DNA from: an uncultured Oscillospiraceae bacterium
Lineage (GTDB): Bacteria > Bacillota > Clostridia > Oscillospirales > Oscillospiraceae
Length of the DNA: 39,374 nt
NCBI GenBank assembly: GCA_958436045.1
Contig: CAUBIP010000005.1
Coordinates: 1-39,374 of the forward strand
Direction of reading: 5' to 3'
The notes under the pieces are model-generated. The model worked only from the letters and a program-made list of their open reading frames with translations. It searched no databases and was not told the DNA's origin. Positions 8,331 through 16,635 of the stretch are shown here, in pieces; positions within the stretch are counted from its first letter, which is position 1, and each line of letters opens with the position of its first letter. Position numbers and translations under genes: made by a program.

Positions 8331-8358
8331 TTGACAAGTTTCCGGACTATGCTAAAAT
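8331..8358 (+). promoter_or_regulatory. Promoter of the cls-nth-PPOx unit
   Basis: TTGACA (8331-8336), 16-base spacer, TAAAAT (8353-8358) with an extended -10 TGc. The predicted start near 8365 leaves almost no leader for the ATG at 8370 and favours the ATG at 8415 as the start of cls. Confidence 0.75.
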
Positions 8359-8414
8359 AGAAGCAGAAAATGCCGAAAAGAGCGGAAAGCAAGGCGAAAG
8401 GGCGGTGTGCGGCG

Positions 8415-9986
8415 ATGGAAACAGAGGAAAAACAGGATAACGGCCTGACACTCCTGGACCGTAGCCGCAAGGGCATCACGATCTTCAGCCATGTGGGCGT
8501 CGTTTTGCTGCTGCTGGCGGTGCAGATCGTATTTATCATTGTCATCGCCCGGTGGTTTGAGAATTTCTTCCCCCATTATTTGACAATTTCGGTGCTGCTG
8601 TCTGCCGTGCTGGTGGTGTATCTCATCAACGGACCCATTGACCCGACGGGGAAGATCACCTGGCTGGTGCTCATTATGCTGCTGCCGGTGTTCGGCTCGC
8701 TGCTCTATGTGTATATTCAAAGCGATATTGGTCACCGGACCCTGGCGGTAAAATTTGACCGGATGACTCGGCAGACGAAGCGGGAAATCCTACAGCAGCC
8801 TGTTGTCGAGGAGCGGCTGGAGAACGAGCGGCCTGGCGCAGCGGCGCTGGTGCGCTATTTGCAGCGCAGCGGCTGCTTCCCGGCCTACCAGGGCACGGAG
8901 GTGACCTATTTCCCCTCCGGCGAGGCAAAATTCCAGGCGCTGCTGCAGGAGCTGGAGCAGGCGAAGCGGTTTATCTTCCTAGAGTATTTTATCATCCGGG
9001 AAGGGCTGATGTGGGGGAAAATTCTGGAGGTTCTGTCCCGCAAGGCGGCCCAAGGCGTGGATGTCCGGGTGCTGTATGACGGTACCTGTGAGTTTTCCAA
9101 TCTGCCCCACGATTATCCCAAGCGCCTGGCTGCGCTGGGGATCCAATGCCGAGTCTTTTCCGCCATCCAGCCCTTTATCTCGACGTATTATAATTACCGC
9201 GATCACCGAAAAATTCTGGTCATCGACGGGCAGGTCGCCTTCAATGGCGGCATCAACCTGGCCGATGAATACATCAACCATGTCCCCCGCTTTGGCTATT
9301 GGAAGGACACGGCCGTTATGCTCCGGGGCGACGCGGTGAGGAGCTTTACGCTGATGTTCCTGCAGGTCTGGTGCCTGGATGAAAAAGCACCGGACTTTAC
9401 GCCGCACCTTGCCTGCACAGCGCCCCAGGCGGCGCAGACGGGGTTCGTCATCCCCTATGGAGACTGCCCGCTGGACAGCGACAAGGTCGGCGAGCGGGTG
9501 TATATGGACCTTTTGAACCGGGCGCAGCGCTATGTGCATATCATGACGCCGTATCTGATCCTCGACGGTGAATTGGAGACGGCGCTGAAATTTGCCGCAG
9601 AGCGGGGCGTGGAGGTCACGCTGATCCTCCCGGGCGTCCCGGATAAGAAGATCCCGTACGCCCTGGCAAAGACGTACTATGCCAGCCTGATGGCGTCGGG
9701 GGTGAAAATCCTGGAGTTTACGCCGGGGTTCATCCATGCCAAGAGCTTTGTTGTCGACGATACAGAGGCCGTGGTCGGGACGATCAATTTGGATTACCGC
9801 AGCTTGTATCACCACTTCGAGTGCGCGACGTATCTCGTGGGGACGGACTGCATCCAGGCCATTGAGGCCGATTTTCAAGAGACGGCGGCGCTTTGCCGCC
9901 CAGTCACGCGGCAGAGCCTGCGCCAGGAGAAGCTGACGACGAAGCTCACCGGCGTCCTGACCAAGGTCATTGCGCCGCTGCTGTAA
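8415..9986 (+). CDS. cls: Cardiolipin synthase (phospholipase D family)
   Basis: 523 residues from the preferred start. Two N-terminal transmembrane segments (about residues 20-80) precede a phospholipase D fold with two HKD motifs: HRKILVIDG near residue 264 and HAKSFVVDD near 440, the latter followed by GTINLDYRS. It condenses two phosphatidylglycerol molecules to cardiolipin at the membrane. An ATG at 8370 in the same frame would add 15 residues but lies only about five bases after the predicted transcription start. The nth gene follows 34 bases later. Confidence 0.92.
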   Translation: METEEKQDNGLTLLDRSRKGITIFSHVGVVLLLLAVQIVFIIVIARWFENFFPHYLTISVLLSAVLVVYLINGPIDPTGKITWLVLIMLLPVFGSLLYVYIQSDIGHRTLAVKFDRMTRQTKREILQQPVVEERLENERPGAAALVRYLQRSGCFPAYQGTEVTYFPSGEAKFQALLQELEQAKRFIFLEYFIIREGLMWGKILEVLSRKAAQGVDVRVLYDGTCEFSNLPHDYPKRLAALGIQCRVFSAIQPFISTYYNYRDHRKILVIDGQVAFNGGINLADEYINHVPRFGYWKDTAVMLRGDAVRSFTLMFLQVWCLDEKAPDFTPHLACTAPQAAQTGFVIPYGDCPLDSDKVGERVYMDLLNRAQRYVHIMTPYLILDGELETALKFAAERGVEVTLILPGVPDKKIPYALAKTYYASLMASGVKILEFTPGFIHAKSFVVDDTEAVVGTINLDYRSLYHHFECATYLVGTDCIQAIEADFQETAALCRPVTRQSLRQEKLTTKLTGVLTKVIAPLL

Positions 9987-10020
9987 TACAGGCAGGGCGT
10001 GCAGTATAAAGGAGAGCTAC

Positions 10021-10662
10021 ATGAAGCAGAAAGAAAAAGTCGCCGCCATCATCGCGGCACTGAAGGCGCAGTACCCGGAGCCGGTGTGCGCGCTGCAATA
10101 CAAAAAGGACTACGAGCTGATGATCTCGGTGCGGCTCGCGGCCCAGTGTACCGATGCGAGAGTCAACCAGATCACTCCAGCACTCTTCGCCCGGTACCCG
10201 ACACTGGAGGCGATGGCGGGGGCGGAGATTGCGGAGGTGGAGCAGCTGGTGCACACCTGCGGGTTCTACCGGCAGAAGGCGGCAGATATCGTCCACGCCT
10301 GCCAGATGCTGCTGCGGGATTACAGCGGCAAGGTCCCGGGGACGATGCCGGAGCTGCTGCGGCTGCCCGGCGTCGGGCGGAAAACGGCGAATCTTTTGCT
10401 GGGCGATCTATACCAGGTGCCCGGCAGTGTCGTGTGCGATACCCACTGCATCCGCATTTCCAACCGCCTGGGCCTGGCCCAAAGCAAGGAGCCGGAGAAG
10501 GTAGAGCGGCAGCTGCGGGAGATTCTGCCGCCGGAGGAGTCCTCCGACTTCTGCCACCGGCTGGTGCTCCATGGCAGAGCCGTCTGCACTGCCCGAAAGC
10601 CGGATTGTACCGGGTGCACGCTGGCGCCTTGGTGCGCGGCCTTTGGGAAAGAACTCGGATAA
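10021..10662 (+). CDS. nth: Endonuclease III (DNA glycosylase/AP lyase)
   Basis: 213 residues. It removes oxidised pyrimidines and nicks the abasic site. Visible marks are the helix-hairpin-helix LPGVGRKTANLLLG near 115-128 carrying the catalytic lysine, the catalytic aspartate in VCDTHCIRI near 140, and the [4Fe-4S] ligands Cys189, 196, 199 and 205 (spacing C-x6-C-x2-C-x5-C). AAAGGAG lies ahead of the ATG. It is the second gene of the cls unit, and nfo, which processes the same lesions, is divergent next door. Confidence 0.96.
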   Translation: MKQKEKVAAIIAALKAQYPEPVCALQYKKDYELMISVRLAAQCTDARVNQITPALFARYPTLEAMAGAEIAEVEQLVHTCGFYRQKAADIVHACQMLLRDYSGKVPGTMPELLRLPGVGRKTANLLLGDLYQVPGSVVCDTHCIRISNRLGLAQSKEPEKVERQLREILPPEESSDFCHRLVLHGRAVCTARKPDCTGCTLAPWCAAFGKELG

Positions 10663-10692
10663 AGACTGGATAGAAACGGAGTGGGTCGGAGC

Positions 10693-11178
10693 ATGGAACA
10701 GATGCGCAGAAAAGACAGGCAGGTTACAGATTGGCAGGAAATCTGCGCCATCCTGGACGCCTGCCAGGTGCTGCACCTGGGGCTGCAAGGGGCGGATGGG
10801 CCGTATGTCGTGCCGCTCTCCTTCGGCTGGGAGGAGCAGGCGGGGCGGATCGTCCTCTATTTTCACGGCGCCAGCGCGGGGAAAAAGGCCGCGCTGCTGG
10901 AGGCGCAGCCGCTGGTCTGCATCGAATGCGCCCGCTTTTTCCAGTACATTCAGGTAAAAGGCGGCGTCACGGCGGCCTATGAGAGCGTCATCGGATTCGG
11001 CCAGGCGGTCCTGTGCCATGGCGCGGAGGCGGCACACGGCCTGCAGCTGCTGCTGTCCCATTGCGGGATGGACCCGGCGTTGGCCGACGGCTGCGCCCAT
11101 ATGGCAGCGACCAAGGTATATGCAGTGGCCCTGGATGAGATCACAGCAAAGCGCAGCGCGCCCGCCGCGGCAGAATAA
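10693..11178 (+). CDS. Pyridoxamine 5'-phosphate oxidase-like (NimA-type) flavoprotein
   Basis: 161 residues from the ATG at 10693. The N terminus MRRKDRQVTD followed by a split-barrel fold (HLGLQGADGPYVVPLSF, then IVLYFHGASAGKKAALL) is typical of the NimA-like branch of the PPOx superfamily. These proteins bind FMN or a related cofactor. Some are linked to 5-nitroimidazole resistance but most are uncharacterised. An upstream GTG at 10681 is possible; ribosome-site support is weak for both starts. It is the last gene of the unit, ahead of a strong terminator. Confidence 0.8.
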   Translation: MEQMRRKDRQVTDWQEICAILDACQVLHLGLQGADGPYVVPLSFGWEEQAGRIVLYFHGASAGKKAALLEAQPLVCIECARFFQYIQVKGGVTAAYESVIGFGQAVLCHGAEAAHGLQLLLSHCGMDPALADGCAHMAATKVYAVALDEITAKRSAPAAAE

Positions 11179-11196
11179 AAGGCAGAATAAAAATAG

Positions 11197-11241
11197 ACCA
11201 GTGCACTCCAGAAAAGTCTTTCTGAAGTGCGCTGGTGTTTT
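11197..11241. terminator. Bidirectional terminator between converging genes
   Basis: Arms 11197-11214 and 11219-11236 pair over 18 positions with two mismatches or wobble pairs, followed by a T run on the plus strand and flanked by an A run on the other side. Confidence 0.85.
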
Positions 11242-11242
11242 T

Positions 11243-12493
11243 CTATTCTTTTTCCACTTTGGGTTCCACGCTCGCCTGAATGGCGGCAACTGTCTGATCC
11301 AGCTGCGCATAATCGGCTTCGGAGATACGGCCGACGTAGCCCTGCTCGTAGAGCTTTTTGGCCAGCGCTGCGTCCCAGACCTGATACTGGGGGTCACCGG
11401 CGGCGTCCGTTGTGCGGTACAGGGAGGTGTAGTCCTGCTTTGTCAGCTGGACGCTGCCGCGCTTGTCCTTCGTGAACTCCAGCTGTAGGACGATGCCCTG
11501 GCGGGCGCTTTTGTCGGATGCGGTGTAGAAATCGCCCAGGTCGTAGGCGACGAGCGCCGTGTGTTCGTCGCCATTTTCATCCGTCGCGGTGCGGGTCTCG
11601 ATGGGGCCGGGCTGGTGGGAGTGAGAGCCTAGGATCACATCCGCGCCGTTGGCGACCAGGAGATCTGCAATGCGCTCCTGGGTCTGGCTGTGCTGGCTGT
11701 CGTCCTCCGCGCCCCAGTGGACGAGGGCAATGAGCACATCCGGGCTGTGCTTGCGGGCCGCCGCCATAACAGATTCGATTTGCGCTGTCGCGACCTGGGT
11801 ATAATTCGTGTCGTAGTCCTCATAGAGAAGATTCACAGCGTATTCCGCGCCGTCCGGCAGGCGCAGGTTACCCAGTCCCTTGGTAAAGGCAACGAAGACG
11901 ATGCGCATCCCGCCGGATTCAAATTCGGCGATGCCGTAATCTTTTTTGTAGCTTTTCTTGTCCGGACTCGTTCCGGCGTATTGCATTTTAGCGGCGGTGA
12001 CGGTCTCCATCGTGCGCTGCAAGCCGTCTAGGCCACCGGCGATGCTGCAGGAATTAGCGGTCTGCAGTAGGTCAAACCCGAGGCCCGAGAGGGTACCGGC
12101 CAGGTTATCCGGGGCCCAGCCATCCAGATCCGTCTGCTCCGGACCGGCAAAGGTGCACTCCAGATTACCGACGGTCACGTCAGCGTCGGCCAAAAGGGAG
12201 GCAACGCCAAAGAAGGCCGGGGCAAAGTCATAGTCGCCGCCCGCCTGGGCGTCGCGCAGCAGGCTGCTGTCCATGTGGATATCGCCGACGGCGGTGATGG
12301 TGACGCTGCCGTCGCCGCTCTGGACGGGTGCTGCACCGTCAGAGCGGCCGGTGAGGCTGCGCACGGCAAAAACCACGGCAACTGCGACCAGCAGGATGCC
12401 GAGCAGAAGAAACAAAGTGCTGACCGGTGACCTTTTGCGGCGCGTATCTTGCCGCGGCGACTGCGCGGGCTGTTTTTCAGGGATCTCAGGCAT
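11243..12493 (-). CDS. CapA-family (PGA_cap) metallophosphoesterase-like protein, membrane-anchored
   Basis: 416 residues. A short basic N terminus and one transmembrane segment (about 23-45) place the domain outside the cell. The domain shows the CapA pattern: VTITAVGDIHMDSSLL near 85, VGNLECTFAG near 127, LIALVHWGAEDD near 253 and VILGSHSHQPGPIE near 285. The family takes its name from poly-gamma-glutamate capsule genes, but stand-alone members in Firmicutes have no settled substrate. No capB or capC gene is present. The promoter lies at 12538-12565, and AAAGGCGG is upstream of the ATG. Confidence 0.88.
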   Translation of the reverse strand: MPEIPEKQPAQSPRQDTRRKRSPVSTLFLLLGILLVAVAVVFAVRSLTGRSDGAAPVQSGDGSVTITAVGDIHMDSSLLRDAQAGGDYDFAPAFFGVASLLADADVTVGNLECTFAGPEQTDLDGWAPDNLAGTLSGLGFDLLQTANSCSIAGGLDGLQRTMETVTAAKMQYAGTSPDKKSYKKDYGIAEFESGGMRIVFVAFTKGLGNLRLPDGAEYAVNLLYEDYDTNYTQVATAQIESVMAAARKHSPDVLIALVHWGAEDDSQHSQTQERIADLLVANGADVILGSHSHQPGPIETRTATDENGDEHTALVAYDLGDFYTASDKSARQGIVLQLEFTKDKRGSVQLTKQDYTSLYRTTDAAGDPQYQVWDAALAKKLYEQGYVGRISEADYAQLDQTVAAIQASVEPKVEKE

Positions 12494-12537
12494 AGGGAAA
12501 CCGCCTTTCAGAAACTTTTGGAAACTTTGATATTCCT

Positions 12538-12565
12538 ATTTTACATAAATGCGGAGAAAAATCAA
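12538..12565 (-). promoter_or_regulatory. Promoter of the CapA-like gene
   Basis: Minus strand TTGATT (12565-12560), 16-base spacer, TAAAAT (12543-12538). Confidence 0.6.
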
Positions 12566-12600
12566 CTTTTTTTCTGCCGAACGCCGCGAAAATGTGCCCC

Positions 12601-12629
12601 TCGACGAATCTCGTCAGCTGTGGTATAAT
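12601..12629 (+). promoter_or_regulatory. Promoter of the lysozyme-transporter unit
   Basis: TCGACG (12601-12606), 17-base spacer, perfect TATAAT (12624-12629) with extended -10 TGg. It drives the four-gene plus-strand unit up to the terminator at 16580. Confidence 0.7.
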
Positions 12630-12725
12630 GCATAGCAAGCGGGCAGGCGACCCGCAGTAATGCAAGCTTTTACGGAGTCCGGCGCAGCTTGCGCGGGCGA
12701 TTTTGATAGAGAAAGGGGTGCTTTT

Positions 12726-13625
12726 GTGGCATATCGAACGAGATCCCGCCGCCGGGCCCGGCGGCATCCGGTCCGGACGGCGCTGCTGGTGCTGATCCTT
12801 TTAGCCGGGCTGCTGTTTGCGGCGGTCTACGCCTACAGCCGGGCGACGGGCCTGCAGGGCAGCTGGTGGGAGAGAACGACGGCGCTGTTTCATACCGTCG
12901 GGCAGCAGATTGCCAATCTCGCGCCGGGGCAGGAAGACGATCCGGTGGCGAAAAACCCCTATGACGCTTCGGATTTTTATCAGGACGGCGGCTATGTGCG
13001 CTGCACGGCAAGCCCCGTCTCCCGCACGGGGATCGACGTCTCCTCCCACCAGGGGGTGATCGACTGGCAGGCCGTGGCGGACGCGGGGATCGAATTCGCC
13101 ATCATCCGGGTCGGCTACCGGGGCTATGGCACAGGGACGATTGAGGAGGATACGAGCTATTATACCAATATCGAGGGCGCGCTGGCAGCGGGCCTGCAGG
13201 TCGGCGTCTATTTCTACTCTCAGGCCATCACAACGGCGGAGGCCCGGGAGGAGGCGCAGTTTGTCCTGAACCATCTGGGCGGCTATGAAATCACCTACCC
13301 TGTGGTCTTCGACTGGGAGCAGTCCAGCGAAGCGGAGCGGACAGCATCACTGGACAACACCGCGCTGACCGACTGCGCCATCGCCTTTTGCGATACCATT
13401 GAGGCCCTGGGCTACCGGGCTGGGTGCTATTTTAACCAATATTTTGGATACGACCGCTTTGATCTGCGGCGGCTGGACGATTACTGCCTGTGGCTGGCGG
13501 AGTATAACAGCTATCCGTCCTTCCTCTATAACGTGCAGCTCTGGCAGTACTCCCAGAGCGGGCATGTGCCGGGAATCGATACGGCGGTGGATTTGAATCT
13601 GTGCCTAGCAGATTTTGCCGGGTGA
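12726..13625 (+). CDS. Membrane-anchored GH25 lysozyme (N-acetylmuramidase)
   Basis: 299 residues from a GTG start. GAAAGGGG lies seven bases upstream; the in-frame ATG at 12660 has no site. A very basic N terminus (RTRSRRRARRH) leads into one transmembrane segment (about 18-40) and a linker. The GH25 barrel runs from GIDVSSHQGVIDW near 104 to the C terminus. The catalytic acidic pair is in VVFDWEQ near residue 200. It probably trims peptidoglycan outside the cell. EamA transporter gene follows after 21 bases. Confidence 0.9.
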   Translation: MAYRTRSRRRARRHPVRTALLVLILLAGLLFAAVYAYSRATGLQGSWWERTTALFHTVGQQIANLAPGQEDDPVAKNPYDASDFYQDGGYVRCTASPVSRTGIDVSSHQGVIDWQAVADAGIEFAIIRVGYRGYGTGTIEEDTSYYTNIEGALAAGLQVGVYFYSQAITTAEAREEAQFVLNHLGGYEITYPVVFDWEQSSEAERTASLDNTALTDCAIAFCDTIEALGYRAGCYFNQYFGYDRFDLRRLDDYCLWLAEYNSYPSFLYNVQLWQYSQSGHVPGIDTAVDLNLCLADFAG

Positions 13626-13646
13626 ACCTACAAGGAGGCGCGTTTT

Positions 13647-14615
13647 ATGAAAAAAGCAAGCCGTTTGGCCTTTCTGCTGCCGATCATCGCGGGGGCATTT
13701 TGGGGCTCTGTGGGGACGTTTGTGCGTTATCTGAACGCCAATGGGATCGGCAGTATGACGATCCTCTCCTCTCGGGTCCTGGTGGCGGCGCTAATCCTGC
13801 TGGTGGGGATCCTCTGCACGAAGCCGTCGCTGCTGAAAATCAAGCTGCGGGACCTTTGGATATTCCTGATCGCAAGTCTGGTGGGGATGCTGGGCCTGAA
13901 CGCCTGCTATAACGAGGCCATCCATTACTTGCCAATGTCCCTAGCGGCGATCCTGCTGGGGCTGTACCCGATTTTTGTGATGATCCTGGCGGCCTTTTTG
14001 TTCCATGAGCGCATCACCGGCAAAAAGGTCCTGTGTATGGCCCTGGCGCTGCTGGGCTGCACACTGGCCAGCGGCTTGCTCCACACCGGTGGGCAGGTCC
14101 AATGGCCGCTGCGGGGCATTGCCATCGGCGTTATTTCGGCGGTGTTCTACGCGTTTTACAGCGTGATGTCTAAAATTGCCATGCAGCGGGGCTACAGCGT
14201 CTTTACCATCACCTTTTATGCCCTGCTCATCATGGGCCTGGCCCTGACGCCGCTGACGGATTGGGCTGCCCTGGGTGGCTTTGTCGCGGCGGCGCCGGTG
14301 AAGCACATCGGCTTTATGCTGCTGCACTCTTTGTGTGCATCCGTCCTGTCCTATGTGCTCTTTACGCTGGGGTTCCGGTACATGGACGCTGGGAAGAATT
14401 CTATCTTGGCGGCAGGCTCTGAGCCGGTGGCAGCGCTGCTGCTGGGGATGCTGTTTTTCCGGGAAATCCCCTCTGCACTGGCACTGGTCGGGACAGTCCT
14501 GACAATCGTTGCCCTGGCACTGCTGAGCCGCCCGGAGAAGGCGGCGGCAGCGACCGAATGCAAGGAATGGCCCACGAAAAGCCCCAAAAGATTGGAGCAG
14601 AACCATGCGAATTGA
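13647..14615 (+). CDS. EamA/DMT-superfamily transporter
   Basis: 322 residues with ten predicted transmembrane segments arranged as two EamA repeats. The first begins GAFWGSVGTFVRYLNANG. The second begins IAIGVISAVFYAFYSVMSKIA, with the usual E-P-V-A-A motif (GSEPVAALLLG) near residue 255. Substrate is unknown; the family exports small metabolites, including amino acids. AAGGAGG precedes the ATG. The 3' end overlaps the amidohydrolase gene by 11 bases, so the two are translated together. Confidence 0.9.
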   Translation: MKKASRLAFLLPIIAGAFWGSVGTFVRYLNANGIGSMTILSSRVLVAALILLVGILCTKPSLLKIKLRDLWIFLIASLVGMLGLNACYNEAIHYLPMSLAAILLGLYPIFVMILAAFLFHERITGKKVLCMALALLGCTLASGLLHTGGQVQWPLRGIAIGVISAVFYAFYSVMSKIAMQRGYSVFTITFYALLIMGLALTPLTDWAALGGFVAAAPVKHIGFMLLHSLCASVLSYVLFTLGFRYMDAGKNSILAAGSEPVAALLLGMLFFREIPSALALVGTVLTIVALALLSRPEKAAAATECKEWPTKSPKRLEQNHAN

Positions 14616-15444
14616 CTTTCATACCCATACCTTCCCGGCCCGCATCGCGGCCCCGGCAATCAAAAAAATGCAGGCGTCCAGCCATGCTGCTGCTTCCCTG
14701 GATGGCACCGGCCCGGCGCTGACGGCCTCCCTGCAAAAAGCGGGGCTGGACTGCGCCGTTGTGCTGCCGGTGGCGACGAATCCGGCGAAGGTGCAGTCCA
14801 TGAACGATCTCTCTCTGCGCCTGTCGGGTCACGACGGGCTCCTTTACTTTGGCTGCATCCATCCGGACCAGCCGGATTGGCGGCAGGAGCTGGACCGGAT
14901 CGCCGCGGCAGGCCTGCGGGGCATCAAGCTCCACCCTGTCTACCAGGGCGTGGATTTTGACGATGTGCGCTATCTGCGCATTTTGGAGCGGGCCGGAGAG
15001 CTGGGGCTGATCATTGTCACCCATGCGGGGGATGATATCGGCTTTCCCGGTGTCGTCCGCTGCAGTCCAGCGATGATTGCCCGGGCCTGCCGCCAGGTGG
15101 GGCGGGTCCCGCTGGTCCTGGCCCATATGGGCGGCTGGAAAAATTGGGACGAGGTGATGGAGCTGCTGCCTGATACCGGCGTGTATCTGGATACGGCCTT
15201 CAGCCTGGGTTGCATCACACCCCTGACGCCCGATGCTTATACGCCCCAGGAGCTGCAGCTGCTGGACGCGGCGGTATTTTGCAACATGGTGCGGCGGTTT
15301 GGCAGCAAGCGGGTTTTATTTGGCACCGACAGCCCGTGGACAGACCAGGCCGCCAGTGTCGCCCAGATCGAGGCGCTGCCGCTGACCCGGGCGGAGAAGG
15401 ATGAAATCTTGGGCGGCAATGCCCAGCGGCTGCTGGGCCTGTGA
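14605..15444 (+). CDS. Amidohydrolase-2 family metal-dependent hydrolase
   Basis: 279-residue TIM-barrel protein. The metal-binding HxH is at residues 6 and 8 (DFHTHTF). Further ligands are in GIKLHPVYQG near 112, VTHAGDD near 137, LAHMGGW near 172 and FGTDSPW near 237. This is the amidohydrolase_2/TatD-like pattern used by hydrolases and decarboxylases of many small molecules; the substrate cannot be told. Translationally coupled to the EamA transporter, so it may act on the transported compound (inference). Confidence 0.82.
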   Translation: MRIDFHTHTFPARIAAPAIKKMQASSHAAASLDGTGPALTASLQKAGLDCAVVLPVATNPAKVQSMNDLSLRLSGHDGLLYFGCIHPDQPDWRQELDRIAAAGLRGIKLHPVYQGVDFDDVRYLRILERAGELGLIIVTHAGDDIGFPGVVRCSPAMIARACRQVGRVPLVLAHMGGWKNWDEVMELLPDTGVYLDTAFSLGCITPLTPDAYTPQELQLLDAAVFCNMVRRFGSKRVLFGTDSPWTDQAASVAQIEALPLTRAEKDEILGGNAQRLLGL

Positions 15445-15525
15445 ACCGCAGCAGACGTGCGGCATAGAGTGAAATAGCGCCAGATAGCGCACAATCCGGC
15501 GCACGGCTGTGGAGGGGGAAGGAAA

Positions 15526-16551
15526 ATGGTATCGTTTGAAAGTGATTATATCGCGGGGGCGCACCCGGCGGTGCTCCGCCGCTTGGCGGATACGAATCTG
15601 GAGTGCCTGCCCGGCTATGGGGCGGACCCCTATTGCGAGCGCGCGGCGCAAAAGATCCGGGCGCTGTGCGGCAGCCCGGCGGCGGATGTCTATTTTTTGA
15701 CCGGTGGGACCCAGGCCAATCAGATCGTTCTCGATGCGATGCTCCAGCCGTTTCAAGGCGTGCTGGCGGCAAAGACGGGGCATGTGAGCGTCCATGAGGC
15801 AGGGGCGATCGAATACACCGGCCACAAGGTCCTGACCCTGCCAGAGCAGGCAGGCAAGCTGGCGGCAGCGGACATCGCGGCCTGTTGCGCGGCGTTTTAC
15901 GCCGACGGGAACCACGAGCATATGGTATTTCCCGGTGTAGTGTACCTGACCTTCCCGACGGAATACGGGACCCTGTATACCAAAGCGGAGCTGGAGACCA
16001 TTGCGGCGGTCTGCCGCAAATACGGCCTGGCGCTTTATCTGGACGGCGCGCGCCTGGGCTACGGCCTGGCCAGCCCGGAAAACGACGTGACCTGGCAGGA
16101 CCTGGCGCGCCTGTGCGACGCGTTTACGATCGGCGGTACGAAGGTCGGCGCGCTCTGCGGCGAGGCGGTCGTCTTCCCGCGGGGAAATGCCCCGGCGCAT
16201 TTTTTGACTCGGGTGAAGCAGCACGGCGGCCTGCTGGCCAAAGGACGGCTGCTGGGCGTCCAGTTTGACGCGCTGCTGACGGAGGACCTTTATCTGCAGA
16301 TCAGCCGCCACGCCATTGTCATGGCGCAGCAGCTTTGTACGCTGCTGCGGGAGAAGGGGTATCAGCTGCTTCTGGATACGCCGACAAACCAGCAGTTTGT
16401 GGTCCTGCCAAATGAGAAAATGCAGCAGCTGCGCGAGCAGGTCGCGTTCAGCTTTTGGGAGACGTATGATGCCAATCACACCGTTGTACGCTTTGCCACC
16501 AGCTGGTCGACGACCCAGGCCGACCTCAATGCCCTGGCGCAGCTGCTGTGA
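15526..16551 (+). CDS. Threonine aldolase-like PLP enzyme (beta-eliminating lyase family)
   Basis: 341 residues, fold-type I PLP enzyme. FLTGGTQANQIV near 64 binds the cofactor phosphate, LYLDGARLGYGL near 170 carries the aspartate, and TIGGTKVGALCGEA near 203 carries the Schiff-base lysine. This is the pattern of low-specificity threonine aldolases, which split threonine to glycine and acetaldehyde; related enzymes act on other beta-hydroxy amino acids. GGAGGGGGAAGG lies before the ATG. It ends the plus-strand unit, with a terminator 29 bases later. Confidence 0.88.
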   Translation: MVSFESDYIAGAHPAVLRRLADTNLECLPGYGADPYCERAAQKIRALCGSPAADVYFLTGGTQANQIVLDAMLQPFQGVLAAKTGHVSVHEAGAIEYTGHKVLTLPEQAGKLAAADIAACCAAFYADGNHEHMVFPGVVYLTFPTEYGTLYTKAELETIAAVCRKYGLALYLDGARLGYGLASPENDVTWQDLARLCDAFTIGGTKVGALCGEAVVFPRGNAPAHFLTRVKQHGGLLAKGRLLGVQFDALLTEDLYLQISRHAIVMAQQLCTLLREKGYQLLLDTPTNQQFVVLPNEKMQQLREQVAFSFWETYDANHTVVRFATSWSTTQADLNALAQLL

Positions 16552-16579
16552 AAAGAATAAAATGTGAGGAAAATAATGG

Positions 16580-16619
16580 ATCGCCTGCCCGGCGTTTATT
16601 TGCCGGGCAGGCGATTTTT
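16580..16619 (+). terminator. Intrinsic terminator after the threonine aldolase gene
   Basis: Perfect 14-bp arms (16580-16593 and 16602-16615) and a five-T run. It separates converging genes. Confidence 0.92.
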
Positions 16620-16635
16620 GTGTTTTGCTATGCCG